From: Mesobacillus jeotgali
GTDB lineage: Bacteria > Bacillota > Bacilli > Bacillales > Cytobacillaceae
Direction of reading: 5' to 3'
DNA length: 64,000 nucleotides
Assembly: GCF_014856545.2 (NCBI RefSeq)
Contig: NZ_CP109811.1
Location: 3,342,001 to 3,406,000, forward strand
This document shows, one piece after another, positions 36,323 through 44,288 of this stretch. Each line of letters starts with the position of its first letter. Within the stretch, counting starts at the first letter, position 1. Made by a program: the position numbers and the translations under genes. Below the pieces are notes generated by a model. It was not told the DNA's origin. It saw nothing but the letters and a program-made list of their open reading frames with translations, and ran no database searches.

Positions 36323-37282
36323 TTATTCGATTTTACCATAGGCCTCGATGATCCGGCCGACAAGTGGATGTCGCACTACATCAGCCTGTTCAAGGTGTAC
36401 AAACGATAGTCCGGAGACACCCTTCAGGACTTTTTCTGCTTCAACCAACCCTGACTTAGCACCTTTTGGCAAATCAATCTGTGAAGTGTCCCCCGTTATG
36501 ATCATTTTAGATCCAAATCCCAGTCGAGTCAGGAACATCTTCATCTGGGCTTGAGTCGTATTCTGTGCCTCATCCAGGATCACAAATGCATCATCTAGAG
36601 TTCTACCTCTCATATAGGCAAGAGGCGCGATTTCAATCGTACCTCTTTCAATCAGACGTGAAGTATGTTCCGTGCCAAGGATATCGTGAAGGGCATCATA
36701 TAATGGGCGAAGATAAGGATCCACCTTCTCCTTCAAGTCTCCCGGAAGGAAGCCAAGACTTTCTCCGGCCTCTACAGCCGGTCTTGTAAGGATGATTTTT
36801 GACACAGTACCATTTTTAAGTGCCGTGACTGCCATTACAACCGCAAGATATGTCTTACCAGTACCAGCTGGTCCAATACCGAAAACCAGGTCGCGGCTTT
36901 TGATGGCATTAACATAGTGTCTTTGGCCAAGAGTCTTGACTCTGATTGATTTACCCTTAACATTTTTGCTGATTTCTTCATCATATAGATCTTTGAAGTA
37001 TTCCAAGGTACCTTTTTGAGCCATTTGTATAGCGTAAACAGCTTCTCTCTGGCTAATGCTGATTCCTTTGCGGATCACGGCCAGAAGATTTACCAAAACA
37101 GCCTGGGCCAGCTCCACCTTGTCTTCAGGTCCGGAGATTCCTACTGACTCTCCTCTGGTCACAATCGAGACACCCAGCTCCTGTTCAATCAGCTTTAGGT
37201 TCATATCTGCATTGCCGAATAATGAAATTGCTTCAGTTGGGTTCGCTAGTTGTATTTCCATCGTTTTTAAGTCTTCTGTCAT
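36323..37282 (-). CDS. phoH: PhoH-family ATPase
   Basis: A 319-aa cytoplasmic ATPase. The N-terminal part holds a KH-like region (LIEQELGVSIVTRGESVGISGPEDKVELA). The PhoH domain has Walker A FGIGPAGTGKTYLAV (about 138-152), ILTRPAVEAGESLGFLPGDLKEKVDPYLRPLYD, Walker B AFVILDEAQNTT and MIITGDTSQIDLP. It is thought to be an RNA helicase or nuclease-associated ATPase; the precise role is unproven. AAGGAG lies 7 nt ahead of the ATG. The gene starts inside yqfD (50-bp overlap). Confidence 0.94.
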   Translation of the reverse strand: MTEDLKTMEIQLANPTEAISLFGNADMNLKLIEQELGVSIVTRGESVGISGPEDKVELAQAVLVNLLAVIRKGISISQREAVYAIQMAQKGTLEYFKDLYDEEISKNVKGKSIRVKTLGQRHYVNAIKSRDLVFGIGPAGTGKTYLAVVMAVTALKNGTVSKIILTRPAVEAGESLGFLPGDLKEKVDPYLRPLYDALHDILGTEHTSRLIERGTIEIAPLAYMRGRTLDDAFVILDEAQNTTQAQMKMFLTRLGFGSKMIITGDTSQIDLPKGAKSGLVEAEKVLKGVSGLSFVHLEQADVVRHPLVGRIIEAYGKIE

Positions 37283-38471
37283 TCTCAGTCTCCTTGATAA
37301 TTGGTTGTCCTACTGCTATATCTTCAATGATCGTAAAATGTGTGGTTAGCTTTACTTTATCATTCTCGATTGACTGATGTAAAATTTTTTCCCCTTTAAT
37401 GATAGCATTTTCAGGAAGGTAGTTTTTTATATCCTTTCTCGCCAAATCTTTTGCACTTTCTATCGCTTCCTGCCTCGAATAAATACGTGTTACCTGTTCC
37501 CGCTCCCGAATGGTCTTTTTTTCGACCTTTAAAGGGAGTTCCCACTTGAAGAATCTCACCGGCTGTTCAGTCACTTCGGTTTCGTATTCACTGAAATCAG
37601 GTTTTCCGAATCCCCATACAGGCAAACTCCTTCCGGCGACTACTAGTGAATATTTCTTTTTTTCATTCCCGTTATAAACCTGAAATGTACTCTTCAACGG
37701 CAATTCCACCTTCGTTGAATACCAAGTCTCACCGAGAATTTCCCCTGTGGCTGCTACAACTTTCATATCATCTTCTTTCCCATAAAGACCGGAAACAAGA
37801 AGCTGGCCGGGCATAACATAGTCATTCACTTCAACCACTGGTTCACCTTTTTCCACAAATATTTTTACAATGGCAGCCTTTCTTTTGGCTACCAGATGCC
37901 TCGGCCCTATTACTTCTGCCTTTTCCGGCTCACTCTTTTCTACAGCCTGGAAATGATAGGTCGTCCCTTTTAGCTCCACACCAATCCAGGTCAGAGCCCC
38001 AACTTTATCCGTCAGTTCCTTTTGGATACTTTCCACACTATCTATAGATAACTGCAATTTGCCGATTCCTATCCCCATTCTGTCCAATTCCTTGCGAATC
38101 TGGTGTTCAGTTGCCGGGCTCGCCCCTTTAATCTCTATACCCCAAACCATGTTCGAAAGAAGCATCATCAAACCTAGGAATAGGATTGCTCCTGCCAAAA
38201 ACCCACTGTTTGTCCATAATTTATTTAAAAAGAAAGGGCCCCCTGCCCTCTCTAAAAACCTGATTTTACAGTTGCTGTCCCTTGCTGGAACCCTTAGTTT
38301 TTTTACATCCTGAAGATCGACATAAAAGGTGACGGCCTCTGATCCATGTTTTTTGACGTTCCATATCGAAACACCATTACGTGTCAGCTGATTTAAAAAT
38401 CTTTCTATTCCCTTTCCAGTCAACTTTACTTTTACTGTACCAGAAAAGGTGTGTATCCATTGGTTTTTCAT
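37233..38471 (-). CDS. yqfD: Sporulation protein YqfD
   Basis: A 412-aa membrane protein. The N-terminal cytoplasmic domain (about 1-85) has TFSGTVKVKLTGKGIERFLNQLTRNGVSIWNVKKH. One membrane segment (about 90-112) is followed by a large outside region with KLTDKVGALTWIGVELKGTTYHFQAVEK and AKRKAAIVKIFVEKGEPVVEVNDYVMPGQLLVSGLYG. The family is restricted to spore-formers and yqfCD is a SigE operon in B. subtilis; the molecular role is unknown. The ATG at 38471 follows GGGGGAG. It directly follows yqfC (15-bp gap) and overlaps phoH by 50 bp. Confidence 0.92.
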   Translation of the reverse strand: MKNQWIHTFSGTVKVKLTGKGIERFLNQLTRNGVSIWNVKKHGSEAVTFYVDLQDVKKLRVPARDSNCKIRFLERAGGPFFLNKLWTNSGFLAGAILFLGLMMLLSNMVWGIEIKGASPATEHQIRKELDRMGIGIGKLQLSIDSVESIQKELTDKVGALTWIGVELKGTTYHFQAVEKSEPEKAEVIGPRHLVAKRKAAIVKIFVEKGEPVVEVNDYVMPGQLLVSGLYGKEDDMKVVAATGEILGETWYSTKVELPLKSTFQVYNGNEKKKYSLVVAGRSLPVWGFGKPDFSEYETEVTEQPVRFFKWELPLKVEKKTIREREQVTRIYSRQEAIESAKDLARKDIKNYLPENAIIKGEKILHQSIENDKVKLTTHFTIIEDIAVGQPIIKETENDRRLKNDGNTTSEPN

Positions 38472-38486
38472 TGTGCTCCCCCTCAA

Positions 38487-38771
38487 TCAATCATTTATAT
38501 AAATAACCTGATCTATTTTTCCTTCGAGCAAGATTTCCTCAGGTAATATTGTCTTAATCACAATCGCTTTACCCTTGACGAGAAGCTGGCCCCCTTTAAT
38601 CATCAGGCGCACTTCGCCATCAGAAAATGCCAGCAAACCCCGGTGATTCTCTATATAAATATGGACATGCCCAATCATCGTGATTCTAGGGAGATCCATC
38701 ATGACATCTTGAGGAAGATCCATTTTTTGTGTCATCCATTTGCGTACATACTGGCCCCATTTTTTTGCCAT
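38487..38771 (-). CDS. yqfC: Sporulation protein YqfC
   Basis: A 94-aa protein with the conserved block DVMMDLPRITMIGHVHIYIENHRGLLAFSDGEVRLMIKGGQLLVKGKAIVIKTILPEEILLEGKI. The family has YabP-like beta-rich folds and occurs only in spore-formers. The ATG (38769-38771) comes directly after a T9 run that is also the U-tract of the upstream terminator. The only ribosome-site-like sequence, AAAGGGGG, lies in the 3' arm of that hairpin, 12 nt from the ATG. Expression is therefore expected to depend on that hairpin's state or on a promoter within it. A CATACATA sequence resembling a SigE -10 lies in the hairpin, without a good -35. Confidence 0.92.
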   Translation of the reverse strand: MAKKWGQYVRKWMTQKMDLPQDVMMDLPRITMIGHVHIYIENHRGLLAFSDGEVRLMIKGGQLLVKGKAIVIKTILPEEILLEGKIDQVIYIND

Positions 38772-38822
38772 AAAAAAAAAGAACCCCCTTTCATCTCATA
38801 TGTATGAGAAAAAAGGAGGTTC
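38772..38822 (-). terminator. Terminator hairpin that includes the yqfC ribosome site
   Basis: Outer arms GAACCCCCTTT and AAAGGAGGTTC, with inner CTCAT and ATGAG arms. The left A9 is the U-tract on the minus strand. The 3' arm read on the minus strand contains AAAGGGGG, the only candidate Shine-Dalgarno for yqfC. Confidence 0.88.
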
Positions 38823-38889
38823 TAGCACCATTTTTAACTTTATGGATGTGCATTCTTTCAAAACCAGTGCACGAAAGCATATTCTTTAT

Positions 38890-39444
38890 CTAATTTCTCC
38901 TGACAGGGTTGTATTGCCTTTTAGCCCTTGGTTTGCCAAGAACCTCAGCCCATATTATTCCCTCTACAAGAGTGTCCCTGTCTGGCTGGAAGGCAACTTC
39001 AGGCTCTTGTTGCTCTCTCCGTTGCTTCAAACGGCCTGATGATTCACCAGCGGACATCCTGCCTTTACTTGATCTCTCTTTGTTCATCTGCTCCTCAGAC
39101 TGAAGCTTTCTTTCAAGATAAACCTTCTGGAGATCATTAATGATTTCAACACCAGTTTCACCAGAGACCTGCTTTTCTGAATCCCGGCTTCTGGTTGATT
39201 CTCTGCGATTATCCTTTTCAATTTCAGATTGGGACTCAACCCTGGCCTCTGCCGGCTGTCTCCTGGCAGGGGCAGGACGAGGCTGCCTTGCTGGTCCAGG
39301 CTGTTGCATTGGACCGGGCGGCCTGACCGGACGGCGCTGCGGCGGCTGGCCATCCTGTGTCTTTTTGTTGAAAAGACTGGAGATGACCCCGATCAGAATA
39401 AACAGGGCTATTGGATTACTGAACAATTCAAATAAAATTTCCAT
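38890..39444 (-). CDS. Pro/Arg-rich membrane protein of the nfeD-floA operon
   Basis: A 184-aa protein not assigned to a named family. One N-terminal membrane helix (about residues 8-24, NPIALFILIGVISSLF) is followed by a Pro/Arg/Gln-rich disordered stretch (QPPQRRPVRPPGP, then PARQPRPAPARRQ). A charged Glu/Arg/Ser-rich region likely to coil comes next, and a short conserved-looking tail, DRDTLVEGIIWAEVLGKPRAKRQYNP, ends the protein. It lies 34 bp downstream of floA in the place held by yqfB in the SigW operon of B. subtilis, but it is not a YqfB. By context it may work with flotillin membrane domains; this is inference. Confidence 0.75.
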   Translation of the reverse strand: MEILFELFSNPIALFILIGVISSLFNKKTQDGQPPQRRPVRPPGPMQQPGPARQPRPAPARRQPAEARVESQSEIEKDNRRESTRSRDSEKQVSGETGVEIINDLQKVYLERKLQSEEQMNKERSSKGRMSAGESSGRLKQRREQQEPEVAFQPDRDTLVEGIIWAEVLGKPRAKRQYNPVRRN

Positions 39445-39478
39445 GAGGAGCCCCCCTTTCTTTTAACGGGTTCTCGCA

Positions 39479-40477
39479 TCAATTATTATTTTTGTCATCT
39501 TTTTTATTATTGTTTGAAAGCTTGCCAATGGACCCTCTCATATCTGTGTCTGCCTCGATATTCTGGATATTCATATAATCCATCACGCCAATGTTGCCTT
39601 CACGCAGCGCTTCTGCCATTGCCAATGGTACAGTTGCTTCCGCCTCGACAACTTTCGCCCTCATTTCCTCGACGCGAGCCTTCATTTCCTGCTCTTGTGC
39701 TACGGCCATAGCGCGGCGCTCTTCCGCTTTCGCCTGGGCAATCTTCTTATCTGCTTCCGCCTGCTCTGTCTGGAGCTCGGCACCGATGTTTTTGCCGATA
39801 TCAACGTCCGCGATATCAATCGATAAGATCTCGAACGCTGTACCTGCATCCAGACCTTTTGAAAGGACTGTTTGCGAAATCATATCCGGATTTTCCAACA
39901 CTTTTTTATGGTTATCAGAAGAACCGATTGTCGATACAATCCCCTCACCTACACGGGCAACGATTGTCTCTTCACCAGCACCCCCGACAAGTCGGTCGAT
40001 GTTCGCTCTTACGGTAATTCTGGCTTTAGCTTTTACTTCAATACCATCCATAGCCACACCAGCGATGAATGGAGTTTCAATTACTTTCGGATTAACACTC
40101 ATTTGTACCGCTTCCAGTACATCACGGCCTGCAAGGTCAATTGCTGCCGCTCTTTCGAATGAAAGCTCAATATTCGCGCGGTGCGCAGCAATCAGGGCGT
40201 TTACTACCCTGTCAACATTACCGCCGGCAAGATAGTGGCTTTCAAGCTGGTTCGTTGTAACATTCAGGCCTGCTTTGTGCGCCTTGATCATCGGATTGAT
40301 GACCCTGCTTGGGATAACCCTTCTTAATCTCATACCAATCAGCGTGAAAATGCTGACCCTGACACCTGCTGCTAATGCTGAAATCCAGAGCATTACCGGT
40401 ACGAATGTCAGCAAAACACCAAGGAAAATGATCCCAAGTGCAATTGCAACTAAAACAAATGCTGTACCTGCTTCCAT
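39479..40477 (-). CDS. floA: Flotillin-like protein FloA
   Basis: A 332-aa protein that scaffolds functional membrane microdomains. The N-terminal membrane hairpin (about residues 4-45) is followed by an SPFH-like/PHB region with [85 protein letters not shown]. The C-terminal Ala/Glu-rich coiled coil (about 235-300) has the EA-repeat pattern of flotillins. Length and sequence match B. subtilis FloA (YqfA). It is downstream of nfeD, the standard bacterial NfeD-flotillin pairing. Confidence 0.96.
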   Translation of the reverse strand: MEAGTAFVLVAIALGIIFLGVLLTFVPVMLWISALAAGVRVSIFTLIGMRLRRVIPSRVINPMIKAHKAGLNVTTNQLESHYLAGGNVDRVVNALIAAHRANIELSFERAAAIDLAGRDVLEAVQMSVNPKVIETPFIAGVAMDGIEVKAKARITVRANIDRLVGGAGEETIVARVGEGIVSTIGSSDNHKKVLENPDMISQTVLSKGLDAGTAFEILSIDIADVDIGKNIGAELQTEQAEADKKIAQAKAEERRAMAVAQEQEMKARVEEMRAKVVEAEATVPLAMAEALREGNIGVMDYMNIQNIEADTDMRGSIGKLSNNNKKDDKNNN

Positions 40478-40632
40478 ATGAACTGCCTCCTAAAAAATAT
40501 TATTCCATGGTCTTTGAATCTTCATCATTTTACAAATTAAATTCAAAGACCATTGGTATTTATCTCTACTTGTTGCTTCACCGATTCGTCGTGGCAAGAA
40601 TACCTCAATGAACAATCCAATGAAAGAACAAA

Positions 40633-41952
40633 TTAGATATCTCTAATCTCTCTGACCACAATTCTTGAACCTTCCGTTTTTACAATCCTAACTCTCATAT
40701 CCTTTGCAATAAACCCACCCTCACTGACTGCATCAATACGCTCATCTTCAACAATGATCGTTCCAGAAGGTCTGAGGGGAGTGAGCGTAATTCCTTCTAC
40801 CCCAATAAGTTCCAGGCGGTTTTTATTGGATACATAACCCTTTTCAGTGCTTGTTGAATCTGTGAGTATGATTCTTCTGAAAAATTTCATCTTTTTTCCA
40901 AACACCCTTATCATTAAAATAGATAAAACGATGGACGCAGTCAAGGCAATCAATAACGATATTCCCATATGGACCACATTATCCGATGCCATAAAAAAGC
41001 TTGCAATAATTGCTAATAACCCAATTGTTCCGGCTATTCCTCCTGGGATGAATACCTCTAGCAATATTAGCCCAACACCAAGCGCGAACAGAATCAATGT
41101 CTCGAAACCTGCCAGGCCGGCAACCATATGCCCATAGAAGAATAGAAGCAAAGCAGACAAGCCGGCAATTCCCGGCAGACCAAATCCTGGCGAATAGAGC
41201 TCAAGAACCAGCCCTAAACTGCCGATTGTCATCAAAATCGGGACAACGACTGGATGTGTTATGAATCTCGCAAGTTTTTCAGCGAAAGTCTCGTTCACAT
41301 TCCGGATTTCGGCATCCTCATAGCCTAGTTTTTGCAATAACTCATCTAGATTTTTAACAGTGCCCTCGGAATACCCAACCTCGAGTGCCTGCTCCGCCGT
41401 CAGGGTAAGAAGCTCTCCCTTGCCTGCACCAAGCTCCGGAAGGTCGATGCTTTCATCTGCCATCGCCTGGGCATATATCGGATCCCGTCCGCTTTCAACC
41501 GCTGCTGCTTTCATGGCAGCAAACCAATAGGACTCCGCTTTTTTTCCAGCGGTATTGCCCTGCTGGTCGATGATCGCAGCCGATCCCATTGTAGATCCGG
41601 GAACCATATAAATTTCATCAGTATTCAGGGAAATATATGCACCTGCAGATAATGCCTGCTTATTGACGAAGGCCACAGTTTTCAAGTCAGTGCCTGTCAG
41701 CAGCTTTCCAATACCGCCAGCAGCGTCAACCGCTCCTCCAGGTGTATTCACATCAAAAATGATTGCTTCCGCACCAGCCTCTTCTGCCTCCTCAACTGCT
41801 CTCTCCAGGAAGGCAAGCAGGCCCTTCTCAACTGTTTCTTCAATCGGCACTACATAGACCACTTTTTGATCAGCATCTGCAGTGAACGGATAGATCCAGC
41901 TGGCCAGTGACAAGAGGATGATGATGCTCGCAATCACTGATTTTATTTTCAA
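40633..41952 (-). CDS. yqeZ: NfeD membrane protein, long form with ClpP-like protease domain
   Basis: A 439-aa membrane protein. It has an N-terminal signal or membrane segment, a ClpP-class serine-protease-like domain (about 25-220) with IIFDVNTPGGAVDAAGGIG, FVNKQALSAGAYISLNTDEIYMVPGSTMGSAAII, four to five membrane helices (about 225-345), and a C-terminal OB-like NfeD domain (VGVEGITLTPLRPSGTIIVEDERIDAVSEGGFIAKDMRVRIVKTEGSRIVV). It partners with the flotillin encoded next. The TTG at 41950-41952 is the start because GGAGGTG lies 5 nt upstream. The ATG at 41970 is upstream of the ribosome site. A SigW-type promoter lies 40-70 bp upstream. Confidence 0.93.
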   Translation of the reverse strand: MKIKSVIASIIILLSLASWIYPFTADADQKVVYVVPIEETVEKGLLAFLERAVEEAEEAGAEAIIFDVNTPGGAVDAAGGIGKLLTGTDLKTVAFVNKQALSAGAYISLNTDEIYMVPGSTMGSAAIIDQQGNTAGKKAESYWFAAMKAAAVESGRDPIYAQAMADESIDLPELGAGKGELLTLTAEQALEVGYSEGTVKNLDELLQKLGYEDAEIRNVNETFAEKLARFITHPVVVPILMTIGSLGLVLELYSPGFGLPGIAGLSALLLFFYGHMVAGLAGFETLILFALGVGLILLEVFIPGGIAGTIGLLAIIASFFMASDNVVHMGISLLIALTASIVLSILMIRVFGKKMKFFRRIILTDSTSTEKGYVSNKNRLELIGVEGITLTPLRPSGTIIVEDERIDAVSEGGFIAKDMRVRIVKTEGSRIVVREIRDI

Positions 41953-41990
41953 ATTGGCACCTCCATTCATAAATATAAGGCCATAGTGGT

Positions 41991-42019
41991 AATACGCAAT
42001 TGAACCCCAAAAAGTTTCA
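41991..42019 (-). promoter_or_regulatory. SigW-type promoter of the nfeD-floA operon
   Basis: On the minus strand TGAAAC (42014-42019) followed by TTTTT, then CGTATT (41991-41996), with a 17-bp gap. This matches the SigW (ECF) consensus TGAAAC-N16/17-CGTATA. The B. subtilis yqeZ-yqfA-yqfB operon is an established SigW target, so the match is expected to be real. Confidence 0.85.
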
Positions 42020-42295
42020 TTGATTTCCTACAGATTTTCAAATTATTTAGCCCAGACTGAAAGGTTCCATTTATTGTTAAAGATGGCCTTTCATGCATCC
42101 ACATCCTGGTTATTGAATGTGCATTTACGGCTAGGCATCTTGTTTGGATTTATAGAATATTTTTTATGTGAACTTCATGGACCAAGGCCTCTTTCTGGCT
42201 TATAGAAGGAGGGTAAACCGACTGGGTTATCACCAATATGTATATTAATCAACATAACACAAAGCATCATCCCAGGACACTTTTTAGTATGCGCT
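42020..42295. other. Intergenic region without recognised gene
   Basis: Between the SigW promoter of nfeD and the yqeY terminator. AT-rich, with no open frame that has a plausible ribosome site and family match. No repeat or further promoter was recognised. Confidence 0.6.
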
Positions 42296-42325
42296 AAAAA
42301 GGCCGCAAGAATATCCTGCGGCCTT
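42296..42325 (-). terminator. rpsU-yqeY terminator
   Basis: AAGGCCGCA and TGCGGCCTT form a 9-bp stem with a 9-nt loop. The left AAAAA is the U-tract on the minus strand, just after the yqeY stop. Confidence 0.9.
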
Positions 42326-42333
42326 CGAGCTTT

Positions 42334-42780
42334 TTATGAAAGGTGTTGTTGTACAAGTTTATTAACGAGAGATCCGTCTGCTTTACCTTTTACTTTAGGC
42401 ATAAGGACAGCCATTACTCTACCCATATCGGCTTTAGATGCCGCACCGGTCTCTGCGATAGCTTCTTTGACGATTGCCATCACTTCTTCTTCGCTAAGCT
42501 GCTGTGGCATGTAAATTTCGACATGCTTTAATTCTGTTTGTATCTTTTCAACGAGGTCTTGACGACCAGCTTTTTCAAATTCCTGGAGGGAATCTTTGCG
42601 TTGTTTCACTTCACGAGAAAGTACAGTTAACTCTTCTTCTTCGGATAATTCCTGCTTGCCGAACTTGATTGCTTCGTTTTGCAGGGATGCTTTGACCATC
42701 CGAATTGTCGTGAGTCTGTCCTTTTCTTTGTTCTTCATCGCTTGTTTCATATCATTATTTAAACGCTCGAGCAGGCTCAA
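42334..42780 (-). CDS. yqeY: GatB/YqeY domain protein
   Basis: A 148-aa all-helical protein with the full YqeY pattern: [38 protein letters not shown] at the N terminus and [37 protein letters not shown] at the C terminus. The C-terminal part is homologous to the tRNA-binding tail of GatB. A role in tRNA handling is inferred from that homology only. The start is TTG at 42778-42780 with GAGGGTGG 7 nt upstream. It is the second gene of the rpsU-yqeY operon (17-bp gap). Confidence 0.95.
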   Translation of the reverse strand: MSLLERLNNDMKQAMKNKEKDRLTTIRMVKASLQNEAIKFGKQELSEEEELTVLSREVKQRKDSLQEFEKAGRQDLVEKIQTELKHVEIYMPQQLSEEEVMAIVKEAIAETGAASKADMGRVMAVLMPKVKGKADGSLVNKLVQQHLS

Positions 42781-42797
42781 GTTGATTCCACCCTCTC

Positions 42798-42971
42798 TTA
42801 GAACTTGCGTTTTCTAGCAGCTTCAGACTTTTTCTTACGCTTTACACTAGGTTTTTCGTAGAATTCGCGCTTTCTAGCTTCTTGGATAGTACCTGATTTA
42901 GATACAGTACGTTTGAAGCGTCGAAGAGCATCTTCAAGCGATTCGTTTTTACGAACGACAGTTTTAGACAT
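42798..42971 (-). CDS. rpsU: Ribosomal protein bS21
   Basis: A 57-aa, strongly basic small-subunit protein: [56 protein letters not shown]. The length and the [14 protein letters not shown] motif match bS21 of bacilli. It sits near the anti-Shine-Dalgarno end of 16S rRNA and helps initiation. The ATG at 42971 follows GGAGGGAGGG. An upstream in-frame start at 43052 has no family support. Confidence 0.97.
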   Translation of the reverse strand: MSKTVVRKNESLEDALRRFKRTVSKSGTIQEARKREFYEKPSVKRKKKSEAARKRKF

Positions 42972-43182
42972 TCTCTTTCCCTCCCTCCGAGCACAACACA
43001 CTAACACCAAAACACATGGGAAACCATGTACCTTGCAATTATAATATATCACTGGCAGGAGGTCAACTGTAATTAGCCCTTGTTTTTACATTATGTACTT
43101 TTGCAGGATATCATTCAGACTGAAAAATTTATTAGCATGTCCTGCACTCCTTTTCATACATTTAAATGGGAGGGGGAGTCCT

Positions 43183-44115
43183 ATGGTCTATCTATTATTT
43201 TTCCTATTGTTTCTCGCTGTTTTCATCGGCGGAATGACATTGCTTCGGAAAGGCTTGTTCGAACTTTCCGCAAGCAGAATGAAGAACTGGCTGACCATCA
43301 TGACTGATACACCACTTAAAGGGTTGTTAGCCGGTACCATAGTTACGGCCCTTTTGCATAGCAGTTCAGCTGTCATGGTGATTACGATTGGATTGATTTC
43401 TGCCGGCCTGCTGAAATTCTCACAATCAATCGGGATTATCCTTGGATCAAATATAGGAACAACCTTCACCCTTGAAATCATAACTTTCAACATCGATGCA
43501 TTTATCGTGCCATTCGCTGTTATTGGTGCGATTTTAATGGTAGCACGTAATAAAACATGGCAAAACATTGGTGCCATTTCTTTTGGGATTGCTGCTGTTT
43601 TCGCTGCAATGCGCGGTTTCACTTTCCTTGCTGACCCTGTGACCAGCTTGCCGATTGTTGAAGCTGCGCTCGCAAATCTGAACAACAGCCATCTGATCAG
43701 TATCCTAACAGGCACGATTGTAACTGCCATGATCCAATCAAGCACAGCGATGACAGGGATCATCATGGGATTTTTGTCTGAGGGCACATTAAGCATGAAT
43801 TCAGCAATTGCAGCGATGCTCGGTGCGAATATAGGCACTTGCATTACCGCCATGCTGGCGTCGATTGGTGCCGGCAAAGAGGCCAGACTTACAGCGTTTG
43901 CGCACGTATGGCTGAATATTGCTGGAGCAGCAGTCTTCTATCCCTTCATCGACCAAGTTGCTGCACTTGCTCCAATGACAGCCGCCAGACCCGAAGTACA
44001 GCTGGCACATGTCAGTGTCGTTTACAACATAATCGCTTCATTGCTTGTTCTTCCTGTTGCCGAGAAATTCGGCAGGATGATTGAATTCATTCATGGGAAA
44101 GAAGAACGTAGTTAG
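43183..44115 (+). CDS. yqeW: Na/Pi cotransporter family protein, short form (YqeW-like)
   Basis: A 310-aa membrane protein of the PNaS phosphate transporter family without the PhoU-like tail. The two inverted repeats carry TALLHSSSAVMVITIGLISAG with NIGTTFTLEI, and TAMIQSSTAMTGIIMGFLS with NIGTCITAML. It probably moves phosphate with sodium, but short members are poorly characterised. GGGAGGGGGAG lies just ahead of the ATG at 43183; the longer frame from 43093 is rejected. It is oriented against its neighbours, between rpsU and mtaB, as in B. subtilis. A full-length paralogue with a PhoU domain is at 4134-5765. Confidence 0.9.
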   Translation: MVYLLFFLLFLAVFIGGMTLLRKGLFELSASRMKNWLTIMTDTPLKGLLAGTIVTALLHSSSAVMVITIGLISAGLLKFSQSIGIILGSNIGTTFTLEIITFNIDAFIVPFAVIGAILMVARNKTWQNIGAISFGIAAVFAAMRGFTFLADPVTSLPIVEAALANLNNSHLISILTGTIVTAMIQSSTAMTGIIMGFLSEGTLSMNSAIAAMLGANIGTCITAMLASIGAGKEARLTAFAHVWLNIAGAAVFYPFIDQVAALAPMTAARPEVQLAHVSVVYNIIASLLVLPVAEKFGRMIEFIHGKEERS

Positions 44116-44248
44116 TGGTTGAAAAACTTCATTTGAACGAAAAAAAACTGAACGGCGATATATTTTTACGCTGATATATTCTTAAATATGGTCAATATAC
44201 ACTAAAAACTTGGCCGATAACTAACTTAATCGGTCTTAGAATCAAATC

Positions 44249-44279
44249 AAAAAAAGAGCTGGCATTTCGCCAGCTCTTT
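44249..44279 (-). terminator. End of the hrcA-to-mtaB operon
   Basis: AAAGAGCTGGC and GCCAGCTCTTT form an 11-bp stem with a 5-nt loop. The A-run on the left is the U-tract on the minus strand. It is 10 bp after the mtaB stop. Confidence 0.92.
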
Positions 44280-44288
44280 CACATTCCA

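Noticed and set aside
43093..43182. Upstream extension of yqeW
   Set aside because: No ribosome site ahead of it, whereas a strong GGGAGGGGGAG precedes the ATG at 43183 and fits family length.
44200..44240. GGCCGAT/ATCGGTC dyad as the yqeW terminator
   Set aside because: The stem is short, the loop is long and no T-run follows.
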